In this document: one piece after another, positions 8,818 through 17,491 of the stretch | How positions within the stretch are numbered: position 1 is the stretch's first letter | Layout of the letters: every line of letters begins with the position of its first letter | NCBI RefSeq assembly: GCF_027257155.1 | Contig: NZ_JAPWDU010000001.1 | Coordinates: 558,001-622,000 of the forward strand | Length of the DNA: 64,000 bases | DNA from: Cerasicoccus sp. TK19100 | Lineage (GTDB): Bacteria; Verrucomicrobiota; Verrucomicrobiia; Opitutales; Cerasicoccaceae | Direction of reading: 5' to 3' | Translations under genes and position numbers: made by a program | The notes under the pieces: model-generated | What the model was told of the DNA's origin: nothing | What the model saw: only the letters and a program-made list of their open reading frames with translations | Databases searched by the model: none

Positions 8818-11577
8818 ATGTTTCCCCTTGTTTTTAGACTTTCGCTATTAAGCGCATCACTAATGGTGGCTACAGCATCGTTCGCCATTAGTTCTGACGA
8901 CGTTCCGATGGAACAAATATCTATCACCCCGCAAATGCTATCGAACGCTGATGCTGCAACTGGGTTGTTTGATGAGCAAGGTATGGGTGCAAACCCAACG
9001 ATGTTCGCGCCAAAGACACAATGGACGCCTGCTAGTAAGGCACCAGTCAGCTTTGTCATCGATTTGGGCGAAGAGGCGCACCTTGGCAAAATCATGTTCT
9101 GGGACCTGAATGGTAACGGCGATGTGGTGGTTTCGTCAGGCGCTGAGGGCAACTGGACAGAGCTTCTCGTCGAAGATGGTGTTGGCTTCAAGAAATGGAA
9201 GATCCACGAGGGCCTTGATGCGAATACCCGCTACCTCAAAGTAGACAAGATGACCGATGGTGCCGCCTACGGCGAGATGCTTGTCTATGCCTACACACCT
9301 GAAGGTTCTGCCATGGTTGCCGAAGCAAAAGCGGAGGCCGAGCGTCGCGACGCCATTATCGCGAGTGCACTCGCTGAAGCAAAGGACCGTCCACTCGTGG
9401 ATACTGGCACTTTATTTGGTGAGCTGCCTTTGGTGGATGAGGTAAACCCGGGACTGGAGACTACGCATTCCTTTGTTGATTTCCCGGCCGGTGTTTCTCA
9501 GGTAGAGAACGTCCTCGGCAAGCCCGTTCGCGTGTTGCCCAATGAAGGCGAGGATGTGAAATACTTTGCCTACCAGATGGCTGAAAATAAATATCTGGAG
9601 CCCGGTAAACCATACCTGCTGACCGTTGAATTTCCGGATAATGCCCCGCGCTCATTCCATGTTGCAAATCGTGGTGGCGATATGACGAGAGGCATTCAAA
9701 CGGGTAAGGCACTTGGCGATGTTATCTTTACATACACCAGCACGAACCTTGAGCCGCTGGACATTCCGCTCTCGAACAAATTCATGACCTTCCAACAGCT
9801 GTTTTGGCTGAATGATGGCTATGACGGCATTGAGCAGAGTCGTAATCCTAAAGAACGTATTTTCTCACCCGTCAGTGGTTTCCGCGTCATCGTTGGCCAG
9901 CCTGGTGCCGAGCAAGCACCGTTATCCAAGGGGGCAGCGGTTGCGCGTATTCGTCTCTTCGAGGTGCCGGATGTAGAACGCTTCTTCGTTCCCTTGAACC
10001 TCCCGGAAGGGTTGCCGTCGCGTCACCTTTTCTATCGCGAGGAGATGGCCGACGCGGTTATCAATTCCGCAAATGAGTCGGAGCGCTCGGTCACCAATCC
10101 GACCGACTGGTATGAGTATCACATGCGCCTGATGCGCTTCCTGGGTATGAATACCTTCTCCAAGGATCTGCTTGAGTTCGGCCATGCCCAGCACTGGGAT
10201 GTGGAAAACCCTTCGTGGTATAACTCGCACAAGTTCCCGCATGTGTGGGGTGAGGTGGTGGACCTCGTGCAGCAATACGGCCTAACGCTGTTGCCATACT
10301 ACGAGTATGCTGGAAGCACGGGCCGACAGGGCCGTGGACAACGCGGTAAGGGCGATCAACTCGTTATGCCGCTGGATGGCGATGACTTCACGCACGTAGG
10401 GTTTGCCGAAAAGAACCGCGTCGATCTTACCGATCCGGAAACGCTGGCTGAATTTAAGCACATCATCGATTTAACGATTCTCAAATACAAAGATCGCGCG
10501 GAGTTTGTGGGTCTTTGGTTGCGACCGCGTGTTGCGCAAATGCCGATGAGTTTTTCGGACAAAACGTTGGCCCGCTTTTGCGAGGAAACCGGTCGCGCTA
10601 AGATGACCCGTAAGGAACTCAAGGACGATAAGGCGACGCTGGACGCCTACTACGAATGGTGGTTTGGCAAGCGCAAGGAGTTTCTCTTTGCAATCTATGA
10701 TTACCTAAAAGTCAATGGTGTTGGTGAAGACGGTGATCCTGAGTTGCTATTCATGGCGGTTCCCAAGGAACCGGTGCCCGACATCTTTGTTCGCGGTAAT
10801 CACCGCATCGTGGTCACGGATGATACCGAGTTGTGGAAAGATATTTCTACCCGGCGCGAAGACTACGAAAATTTCTATGTGATCGACGAAAATGACGTGC
10901 CCGCACAGCATCTTTACTTGGATGCCATCACGCGGCCGCTGAAGACATGGGGCAGTTGGGAGTGGCACCACGCCGCGCCGCAGGCCGATCCACAGAATTA
11001 CAAGGACACTGAGGGCATCCTCATGGTCTATCCCTATAACCGTAAATACACGGTCACGGATCCAACTGCGATGGACGCGTTCAGGAATGATACCGGTTTG
11101 GCAATGGTTCGGCACTTTCCGTTGAACGAGAATACGATGGACTACGTAACGGGCTATTTCGTCACGGATTTCGAGCGCGTGGGCACCTACCAAATGATGC
11201 CCGAAGCGCTGGCGGTGGCGAATGGCGATCCTTGGTATCTGGGTTACACGAGCGGCCATGTGTTCAATCGCGGATTCCCATCGTATGCGCGCCGCTTTAA
11301 TGCAAACTTCCTGGCCTTGCCCGCGTTGCCTAGCCGCGTGGTGGAAGGTGCCGCCAGCCATGAAAATGTGGTTGTTCGGGAAATTAAAACGGATGGCAAA
11401 GGCACCTACCTTGCGATCGTGAACACTGGAGTCGAGCCGTTGAAATCTGTTCAAGTTAAGGTTCCCGGTAACGGCCGTGTCACCGCAGCGGCGACTGGAC
11501 GCGTCGTCTCAGAGGGTGGCAAGTCGGTGACTCTGGACTTGGACGCCTACGAGCTTCAATCCTTACATATCCAATAA
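8818..11577 (+). CDS. Large secreted protein with discoidin-like N-terminus and possible TIM-barrel hydrolase domain
   Basis: 919 residues. A signal peptide covers about 1-23 (ending SFA). Residues about 35-150 look like an F5/8-type C (discoidin) fold, with FVIDLGEEAHLGKIMFWDLN and YLKVDKM. A short Ala/Glu-rich helix (about 155-185) leads to a beta-rich section. From about 420 to 720 there is an alternating strand-helix section (MRLMRFLGMNTFSKDLL, YGLTLLPYYEYAG, FVGLWLRPRV, LLFMAVPKEP) like a (beta/alpha)8 barrel. The C-terminus (about 845-919) is a small beta-sandwich, as in many glycoside hydrolases. I cannot assign a GH family or catalytic acids. The operator immediately upstream and the neighbours suggest polysaccharide cleavage. 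Confidence 0.6.
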   Translation: MFPLVFRLSLLSASLMVATASFAISSDDVPMEQISITPQMLSNADAATGLFDEQGMGANPTMFAPKTQWTPASKAPVSFVIDLGEEAHLGKIMFWDLNGNGDVVVSSGAEGNWTELLVEDGVGFKKWKIHEGLDANTRYLKVDKMTDGAAYGEMLVYAYTPEGSAMVAEAKAEAERRDAIIASALAEAKDRPLVDTGTLFGELPLVDEVNPGLETTHSFVDFPAGVSQVENVLGKPVRVLPNEGEDVKYFAYQMAENKYLEPGKPYLLTVEFPDNAPRSFHVANRGGDMTRGIQTGKALGDVIFTYTSTNLEPLDIPLSNKFMTFQQLFWLNDGYDGIEQSRNPKERIFSPVSGFRVIVGQPGAEQAPLSKGAAVARIRLFEVPDVERFFVPLNLPEGLPSRHLFYREEMADAVINSANESERSVTNPTDWYEYHMRLMRFLGMNTFSKDLLEFGHAQHWDVENPSWYNSHKFPHVWGEVVDLVQQYGLTLLPYYEYAGSTGRQGRGQRGKGDQLVMPLDGDDFTHVGFAEKNRVDLTDPETLAEFKHIIDLTILKYKDRAEFVGLWLRPRVAQMPMSFSDKTLARFCEETGRAKMTRKELKDDKATLDAYYEWWFGKRKEFLFAIYDYLKVNGVGEDGDPELLFMAVPKEPVPDIFVRGNHRIVVTDDTELWKDISTRREDYENFYVIDENDVPAQHLYLDAITRPLKTWGSWEWHHAAPQADPQNYKDTEGILMVYPYNRKYTVTDPTAMDAFRNDTGLAMVRHFPLNENTMDYVTGYFVTDFERVGTYQMMPEALAVANGDPWYLGYTSGHVFNRGFPSYARRFNANFLALPALPSRVVEGAASHENVVVREIKTDGKGTYLAIVNTGVEPLKSVQVKVPGNGRVTAAATGRVVSEGGKSVTLDLDAYELQSLHIQ

Positions 11578-11589
11578 TACCTCTTTCAC

Positions 11590-11875
11590 ATGGACGCGAA
11601 GCGATGCAACAACACACCGGCAACTGCTAGCACGAACCGCGCAGTCCGGCTGGTATTGTGTCATTCGTGGCATTGGCGACTTCGCAACCTGGTTTTTGAC
11701 TTGGGGGTAAAACTGAGGGACTCGGTCGATAAGGCGGTTCCTGGTCTTGGGGAGAGTGCGAACTCTCCTCAAGGCCGAATTGCCTTGCATGACAGGGCGA
11801 TGCCTTGGCCAGAATCGTCGCTCCCATTTGTTGGCTATCGTTGGGCGTTCGGTTGATCGCCGACGCACTTTTTAT
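11590..11875 (+). ncRNA. Candidate structured RNA with terminator, unassigned
   Basis: This gene-free stretch contains dense, nested base pairing. The first long hairpin pairs 11596-11601 with 11680-11685, 11602-11607 with 11670-11675, 11612-11616 with 11657-11661, 11617-11620 with 11646-11649, and 11623-11627 with 11641-11645. The second pairs 11731-11740 with 11777-11786 and 11746-11757 with 11762-11773 around a GCGA (GNRA) tetraloop. GTTTT and AAAAC flank a G-rich loop between them. The segment ends in a terminator hairpin plus T-run at 11845-11873, so the likely transcript is on the plus strand. It does not match the conserved parts of RNase P RNA, tmRNA, 6S RNA or SRP RNA that I can recall. 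It could also be a long 3' leader or an inserted element. Short ORFs in both directions here look like shadows. Confidence 0.4.
11845..11873 (+). terminator. Intrinsic terminator
   Basis: GCGTTCGG pairs with CCGACGC (one bulged base) around a 7-base loop, followed after two bases by TTTTTATA. It closes the structured segment and sits 50 bases before the next gene. Confidence 0.65.
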
Positions 11876-11922
11876 ATCAGCTAATTGCCCCTTACATTTG
11901 TTGATCTAACTGGAAAAATATT

Positions 11923-14793
11923 ATGCGTGTTATCCCCTGTGTCTCCCTGCTGTTAGCTGCTGTCATTGCGCCATCACTGCATGCAGTGGATCCTGTGAAC
12001 GCTGATGACTTCGAAGTCTATGGCTTTGATTTTCGCAGTGACGGATCTATCGATATGAACGGTCGGCTGCTGGTGCCGGAGAACTATGATCCGGCGATCT
12101 CTTATCCGATTGTGCTTCTCTTTCATGGCGCAGGTGAGCGTGGCTCGGACAACCGGATTCAGGTCGAAAGGAATATCGCTTATCTCGTGGAGGCTGCCAA
12201 GGCGCGAGATTTCTTTATCTACGCACCGCAACTTCCATCGGGAGGGTGGAGCTCATCGCAGACCGATAACGCTTGGCGTGCGTTGGGTAATGTGATGGCG
12301 GACTACAACATTGACCGGCAGCGGATATATACGTCGGGCATTTCACTGGGTGGCGGCGGCATCTGGCAGTCAGTCGAGATATATTCCGATGTGGTTGCTG
12401 CGACATCTGCCGTGGCGGCCGTAGCCTTTAGTGCGGACGTTGGTTCGCACTCGATGGGTGAGCCCATCTGGCTGTTTCATGCGCAAAATGACGGAACCGT
12501 CGGCGTAAATACATCGCGCAATCGCGTGAATGAAGTGCTTGCTGCCAATGGTGAGCCGACGGTTACCTTTCCTTTGGCCAATAACGATGGCTCGCCTTAT
12601 CATTCCGACGGAACTACCTATTTGGAAGCGAATGACCTCCGCTACTCGGAGTATCCCAATGGTGGACACTCTATTTGGAACAAAGTCTATGCCCAATCAT
12701 TCCTCTATGACTGGATGCTGGCGCAAGAGGGAGACAATGACTGGGCAATCGGTGACACCTTTTTGATCGATCTAGGTAATCGCTCTTTCACTGGCCTAGA
12801 TAGCGATGGCAAACAGTGGAACAGCACGGCATACGGCTATCACGACACCATGGGCGCGAGTATTGTGTTCCCGCGTCTGGAAAACGCTGGCCGGGCGCAA
12901 GCAGTGGTTGAGCTGATAGAACCTTTTGCCGGACATTTCTTGGTCACCTATCCATCCGGAGCGCTTTTCGATGAGGAGATCTCCAATGACGGTTGGGTCA
13001 CCCAAAGTAATGCCACCGAAACGGATGGGGCAGGGGTATTGGCTTTTACCGGCTTGTATCCGGGCGGTGTTTACGAGGTGGAGATCTACGCCTATGAGGC
13101 GAATGACGATGGTGGCCGCGGGCGTATGACTCGATATAAAATCGGCGATGAAGTTCGCGATCTTGACGTGACCTTGAACCTCGATTCGACGGCAGTCTTT
13201 AGTACAGTCAGTGCGAACAGCGAAGGGCGCTTTGAGCTGAAGGTTTTCCCCACGCCGGATTCCGGTGCCCGCTATGGCCACATCAGCGCGGTGCGTGTTA
13301 CGTTTGTATCGGGTCCAAGTGGTCCTCTTGATAGCCCGCCAGTCGTGGATGCAGGCACGGATCAGGAGTTGGTTTTAACGCATGGTTCGACGGTCTCGGG
13401 TAGCTTGTCCGGGGCGGTTTCGGATGACGGGCTGCCATCAGGCACGTTGACCTCGCAATGGTCCGTCGTGGATGGGCCGGTGGGCTCGACTCCGCTTTTT
13501 GCCGATGCGCAATCGCCAAGCACGAGTTTCAGCTTTGATGAACCGGGTGTTTACTTACTGCGACTGTCCGGTAACGACGGTGCAACCACGACCAGCGATG
13601 ACGTTACGATAATCGTTCGGCTGGATGGAGGTTCCCTGGGCGGTGAAACGGTTTTCTATCAGAATTTCGACAGCTCCAGCGTCTTGTCGGATTACGTTGC
13701 CGCGAGTGATCCAGCGGTAGGTGAATTCGACGATATCAGTGCGAACACCAATGGCGGTAGCTGGGAGATTGATGCAGGTAAGCTCGTTCATCAGCGTGAT
13801 GGTGGAACGGGTGCGGCGGGCTTTCAGCGTATTCTTTCAACGGGCGGTGGCATGTCGTTTGTCCGTATGGAGTTTGAGCTCTCGGTCGAAGATACTTCCA
13901 GCTATAGTGATATTGCGGCGTTCATTCTGGGCGACTGGAATACTGCGTTTACTGACAACGCTAGTGGCAGCAATGCGCAGCGCTCATTTGGCCTAATCGT
14001 TAAAGCGCGTGGTGAGGGTCAATACTATCTTCGGCTGACGGATGGGACGACGAATTATGATACGCCGAATATGCCGGCCAGCGCTACACCGCTGAGGGTA
14101 ATTTGGTATTCCAACATGTCCGGTGAAGCGAAAACTTACCGAGGTGTGGACGGTATCGAGTATGGGCTGCCGAACAACTGCTCTGATCTTTGGGTAGATG
14201 ATACTTTGCTAATCGATGACGCTCCGCGCCAAAGCAACTATAGCGCCTCCACGATTAGCGCGTTTCGTTTTCTCTGCTCTTCGGGCCAAGCCGTTCGCAT
14301 GACCTTTGATGAATTACGGGTGGTGGATCAGTCAATCATGACCGCGCTGCCAAGCGCTTACCAAGCTTGGTTAAGCGAGTGGCTCGATGCTGGTGAATTG
14401 GGGGATGCCGCGCTAGTCGACGCCGAGGCCGATCCCGATCACGATGGCCGCAGTAATTTGGTTGAATACTACCTTGGCACGAACCCGACTGATCCCGGTG
14501 CGCGCGGCGGTGAAGTATTTGCGATGAATGCGGCACGCGATATCCAGCTAAGCCGCGATCCTGGTAAGGACGACTTGGTCGTCGAACTATGGTCTAGCGT
14601 AAACCTTGCGGACTGGGAGTTGATCGCCGTGAGCACCGAAGGTGGCCCGTTTGTGAGCACGAACGCCTACGCGATAACGATCGAGGAAAATGGCGAGTCG
14701 CCATCGGAAGTGACGATCAATGATCCCCGTAGCACGGGGCCGGATGCAGAGGCGCAGCTGTTTTACCGACTGCGCCTCACGCGGGCTGAGTAG
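11923..14793 (+). CDS. Secreted alpha/beta-hydrolase esterase with PKD-like and C-terminal accessory domains
   Basis: 956 residues. A signal peptide ends near residue 21 (SLHA). Residues about 35-265 form an alpha/beta-hydrolase of the CE1/phospholipase type: oxyanion motif LLFHGAGERGSDN, nucleophile Ser141 in SGISLGGGG, Asp190 in AQNDGTV, and His249 in YPNGGHSIW. Next come a beta-rich section (about 275-465), a PKD-like domain (about 470-570, PPVVDAGTDQELVLTHGSTV to FDEPGVYLLRLSGND), and a concanavalin-like beta domain (about 575-800). Near the C-terminus is a calcium-loop motif (DADPDHDGRSNLVEYYLGTNP type). It may remove acetyl or feruloyl esters from pectin or arabinan, which would fit the convergent GH28 gene three bases away. 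The substrate is inferred. No operator is seen upstream. Confidence 0.75.
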   Translation: MRVIPCVSLLLAAVIAPSLHAVDPVNADDFEVYGFDFRSDGSIDMNGRLLVPENYDPAISYPIVLLFHGAGERGSDNRIQVERNIAYLVEAAKARDFFIYAPQLPSGGWSSSQTDNAWRALGNVMADYNIDRQRIYTSGISLGGGGIWQSVEIYSDVVAATSAVAAVAFSADVGSHSMGEPIWLFHAQNDGTVGVNTSRNRVNEVLAANGEPTVTFPLANNDGSPYHSDGTTYLEANDLRYSEYPNGGHSIWNKVYAQSFLYDWMLAQEGDNDWAIGDTFLIDLGNRSFTGLDSDGKQWNSTAYGYHDTMGASIVFPRLENAGRAQAVVELIEPFAGHFLVTYPSGALFDEEISNDGWVTQSNATETDGAGVLAFTGLYPGGVYEVEIYAYEANDDGGRGRMTRYKIGDEVRDLDVTLNLDSTAVFSTVSANSEGRFELKVFPTPDSGARYGHISAVRVTFVSGPSGPLDSPPVVDAGTDQELVLTHGSTVSGSLSGAVSDDGLPSGTLTSQWSVVDGPVGSTPLFADAQSPSTSFSFDEPGVYLLRLSGNDGATTTSDDVTIIVRLDGGSLGGETVFYQNFDSSSVLSDYVAASDPAVGEFDDISANTNGGSWEIDAGKLVHQRDGGTGAAGFQRILSTGGGMSFVRMEFELSVEDTSSYSDIAAFILGDWNTAFTDNASGSNAQRSFGLIVKARGEGQYYLRLTDGTTNYDTPNMPASATPLRVIWYSNMSGEAKTYRGVDGIEYGLPNNCSDLWVDDTLLIDDAPRQSNYSASTISAFRFLCSSGQAVRMTFDELRVVDQSIMTALPSAYQAWLSEWLDAGELGDAALVDAEADPDHDGRSNLVEYYLGTNPTDPGARGGEVFAMNAARDIQLSRDPGKDDLVVELWSSVNLADWELIAVSTEGGPFVSTNAYAITIEENGESPSEVTINDPRSTGPDAEAQLFYRLRLTRAE

Positions 14794-14796
14794 ATT

Positions 14797-16128
14797 TTAC
14801 GCGGGCGCTTGTTCGACGAGTTGGATCGAACCTGAGACGGTGTCGGTGGCAACATTGATGCTGTCGATGTCGGACTTGTCCGTATTGATCAAGGCGAGCT
14901 TGTAGTCGTGGACTGGGCGCAGGTCAACGGTTTGGCCTTTCTGCTTAAACAGTGGATCAGGTTGGTGGCTGAGCTGGCAGTTTTCAAAGGAAATGTCGCG
15001 CACGGTGCCTTCCTGGTCGGCATAGAGGAAGGCGGGGGTGGGGGCCGTCATCTGGATGTTTTTGAAATGAATGTTCCACACCTCGCCCAGAGGGGCCGAA
15101 AGATTCTTGAGCCGGTGAATTGAGCTTATGGAAATCGGCTCGCCGTTGCCCCACCAACTGCCGGCCATGTAGCGGGTTTGGATTTTGATATTCTCGCAAT
15201 GCACGTCATGGATGTCGCCAGCGTCGCGAGCCTGAATCAGGATGCCGCGATTGCTGTCGTAGATCTCGATATCCTTGAGATGAATTTGAGACATGTTGTT
15301 CTCACCGTAGCCGATACGGATGCCGGATGAGCGGCTGGAAAGGCGGCAATTTTCAACATGGATATCCAGCAGCTCGCCTTCCAGGTTGGTGAAGCCAAGC
15401 TCAATCTCCGGCTCGCCTTTGAGATCACGGAAACCAGTCAGTGCGATGCAGTCATCTCCAGATTGGATATCCAGATTTTTCAAGACGGCATGTCGGCAAG
15501 AGGTCATGTGAATGCCATCGTTGTTCGGGATGTTTTGGTTATGCGAGATCGTGAGGTTTTCGACTTCGATATTGACGCAATCAGCCAAGTGAATTGTCCA
15601 GTATGCCGATCCACGCGCGCTGAAGTCTTTGAGGGCGACTTTTCGGCAGTTGGAAAAGATGAGCATGTTGCCCGGGCGTTCTTTGGGTTCGACGGGGCCA
15701 TCTTGAAATGGATTGTCGAAGGCAACGAACTCAGCGCCTTGTTGGATCGAGTTGATGTCGTAGTCGATGTAGGTGCGCGATTGGTCCATGAAGAACCAGT
15801 TCAGTTCGTCGCCATTGATTTCGCCAACACCAGTGACGGAGATATTTTCCAGATTTCGCGCAAGCAGAATACCGCCAACTTTGTCTTCGTGTCGGTGGTG
15901 TTCATATACCGGAGAAGCTTGTAGAATTGCGCCTTTGGCAAGGTGGATTTCGGTGTTCGATTTCGGGTAAAGCAGGCCGGTCACGAAGCGCCCCTTAGGA
16001 ATGAGAACACGCGTTGGCGTTACGCCATCCACGGAGTCGAGCGCGCGTTGCAGAGACTCGGTGCAAATCGTTTGACCGGACGCGTCCGCGCCAAAGTCGA
16101 GAATGTTGATAACGGGATTTGTCGACAT
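14797..16128 (-). CDS. GH28 polygalacturonase-like enzyme
   Basis: 443 residues, about usual for the family, with no signal peptide, so it probably acts in the cytoplasm or periphery on short oligomers. A right-handed beta-helix is evident from repeated hydrophobic strands. The GH28 landmarks are present: INILDFGADASGQ at the N-terminus, NNDGIHMTSC (NTDG equivalent), and SGDDCIALTG (the catalytic Asp pair). The usual GHG motif is replaced by SSRSSGIRIGYG, so the catalytic-site histidine is absent, and activity on ordinary polygalacturonate is doubtful. Many verrucomicrobial GH28-like proteins differ in this way and may act on rhamnogalacturonan or other uronides. A LacI-type operator lies 34 bases upstream. 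Confidence 0.85.
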   Translation of the reverse strand: MSTNPVINILDFGADASGQTICTESLQRALDSVDGVTPTRVLIPKGRFVTGLLYPKSNTEIHLAKGAILQASPVYEHHRHEDKVGGILLARNLENISVTGVGEINGDELNWFFMDQSRTYIDYDINSIQQGAEFVAFDNPFQDGPVEPKERPGNMLIFSNCRKVALKDFSARGSAYWTIHLADCVNIEVENLTISHNQNIPNNDGIHMTSCRHAVLKNLDIQSGDDCIALTGFRDLKGEPEIELGFTNLEGELLDIHVENCRLSSRSSGIRIGYGENNMSQIHLKDIEIYDSNRGILIQARDAGDIHDVHCENIKIQTRYMAGSWWGNGEPISISSIHRLKNLSAPLGEVWNIHFKNIQMTAPTPAFLYADQEGTVRDISFENCQLSHQPDPLFKQKGQTVDLRPVHDYKLALINTDKSDIDSINVATDTVSGSIQLVEQAPA

Positions 16129-16161
16129 TGTGAGTTAATTGGTGGGTTCAATATCGCTTGT

Positions 16162-16175
16162 GTATAACGTTATAG
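16162..16175. promoter_or_regulatory. LacI-type operator, site 7
   Basis: GTATAACGTTATAG, with a 12-base perfect core TATAACGTTATA, lies between the GH28 start and the end of the second LacI gene. It faces the GH28 promoter region. Confidence 0.65.
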
Positions 16176-16250
16176 TTAAGCTTGCGTGCCGCGCGTCAAG
16201 CATGATGTTTAATGCCAAGGCGAAAGTCTTGGGCTCGACTTCAGGTGTGC

Positions 16251-17339
16251 TTAGTTGGCCAGCTGTCTTTCGGCTTCTATGCTTTGAATCAGTGACCTCG
16301 TTGTCGTGCCGTCGGTCCAGGAGCCACCGATAAGGGTCGCTTTGGGATACTCCGGCACACCGACTTCTCCGGAGTGAATCATGCTGATGACCATGTCGAC
16401 CGCAGCTTCACCAGCGTGGTCATTGTGCTGCTTCATGCCGGACCATTCCGGGCGGTCTTTACGCCACTCTAGCTGGATGAGGCCGATGTCCTCTGGCACA
16501 CGAAAGTTCAGGTTGCTCAACCAAAGCCGCACGACATTGTAGAGGGTGAAGATGACATCGGGCTTCTCGCGGTCCAACCACTGCTTAAAGAGGGATGGGT
16601 CGGATTTTGCCGCCGTTACCTGGTAAAAGGGCTTCAGGCGCTTGCGTTGCGGCAATGAGCTTTGGCCAATTTGGTAGCCTGCCGTGAAGCGGCCTTCCAC
16701 CAGATCGTCGATCGTTTTATCGAGGACCAGGGCGGGGCGCTGATAGCCCAGTTCGAGCGCTTTCTCAAAAGCGCGCAAGGCGATGATGTGGTGGTCCGTA
16801 CAGGCAAAGGGAAGTGCTGGCTCACGCGTTCGCACACCGGTAACGACGCATGGGTAGGCATCCCAAGTCGGGGCAAAAGCGCGGGGCAGTCGATTGGTAT
16901 TCATGAGGCCGACAATAATGATGCCGCGAATGCCGCGTGCATGAAGAATGCGGTTCAAACGCTCGCCATCCAGCTCCGGATCGTGCAGCCAAAAGGTGTC
17001 AAAAGTATAGCCCAGATGCTGTGCTCTTCTTTTACAACCTGCGACGTAGGTGGGGATGGTTGGGTGCTGCTGAAAGGCAAACTTATCTTTGTTGGCGTTG
17101 ATCAAGGCCAGGGTGGCTTTGGGGCCGGCGTTTTGTCCGGAGCGGAGCTGTGTCATGAGGTGCGCCACGATAGGATTTCGCTGATAGCCCATGTCATCGG
17201 CGATTCGTTGAATGCGCTCACGGGTCCGGGGTGGAATTTGCGAATCGTTCCGCAATGCGAGGGAAACGGTATTCTTGGAGACACCGGCTTCACGGGCAAT
17301 GTCAGTCATCGTTACGCGTTTCATAGCCGACATTTTCAC
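16251..17339 (-). CDS. LacI-family transcriptional regulator, divergent from the arabinose operon
   Basis: Up to 362 residues; the start at 17324 (MKRVTMTDIAREAGVS) is as likely as the one at 17339. The helix-turn-helix is TMTDIAREAGVSKNTVSLAL, followed by the hinge NPIVAHLM, which departs from the standard NPxARxL. The effector domain is LacI-like, with RGIRGIIIVGL and PEDIGLIQLEW. This looks like a verrucomicrobial LacI subgroup with atypical hinge. Its divergent position 152 bases from the arabinose kinase gene points to control of the araBAD-type operon. No TATAACGTTATA site lies in that intergenic space, so it probably binds a different sequence from the first LacI protein. Confidence 0.88.
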   Translation of the reverse strand: MKMSAMKRVTMTDIAREAGVSKNTVSLALRNDSQIPPRTRERIQRIADDMGYQRNPIVAHLMTQLRSGQNAGPKATLALINANKDKFAFQQHPTIPTYVAGCKRRAQHLGYTFDTFWLHDPELDGERLNRILHARGIRGIIIVGLMNTNRLPRAFAPTWDAYPCVVTGVRTREPALPFACTDHHIIALRAFEKALELGYQRPALVLDKTIDDLVEGRFTAGYQIGQSSLPQRKRLKPFYQVTAAKSDPSLFKQWLDREKPDVIFTLYNVVRLWLSNLNFRVPEDIGLIQLEWRKDRPEWSGMKQHNDHAGEAAVDMVISMIHSGEVGVPEYPKATLIGGSWTDGTTTRSLIQSIEAERQLAN

Positions 17340-17422
17340 GCGGGCGACATTACTGTCAAGCCGCGTCGCGATTTACAGGATGATTCTGGTAACTATGATT
17401 ATTAAAGTAACTCATTTCCCCG

Positions 17423-17452
17423 TCTCTCGTCGTTACCCAAACCATCGAGAGA
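17423..17452. promoter_or_regulatory. Inverted repeat in the arabinose-operon leader
   Basis: TCTCTCG and CGAGAGA are separated by 16 bases, 39 bases upstream of the kinase start. It could be an operator with spaced half-sites or an RNA hairpin. GTAACT also occurs twice as a direct repeat around 17389-17412. Confidence 0.3.
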
Positions 17453-17491
17453 GTCGGCAGCGCCGCGTCGCAGATTTCTACTTATAGCCCT

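Noticed and set aside
11590-11700. Integron attC site or group II intron domain V
   Set aside because: No core-site sequences (GTTRRRY/RYYYAAC pair) at the ends and no AGC catalytic triad or reverse transcriptase nearby.
11563-11868. Short genes on either strand in 11563-11868
   Set aside because: Open frames in both directions without family similarity; the segment is better explained by nested RNA pairing plus a terminator.
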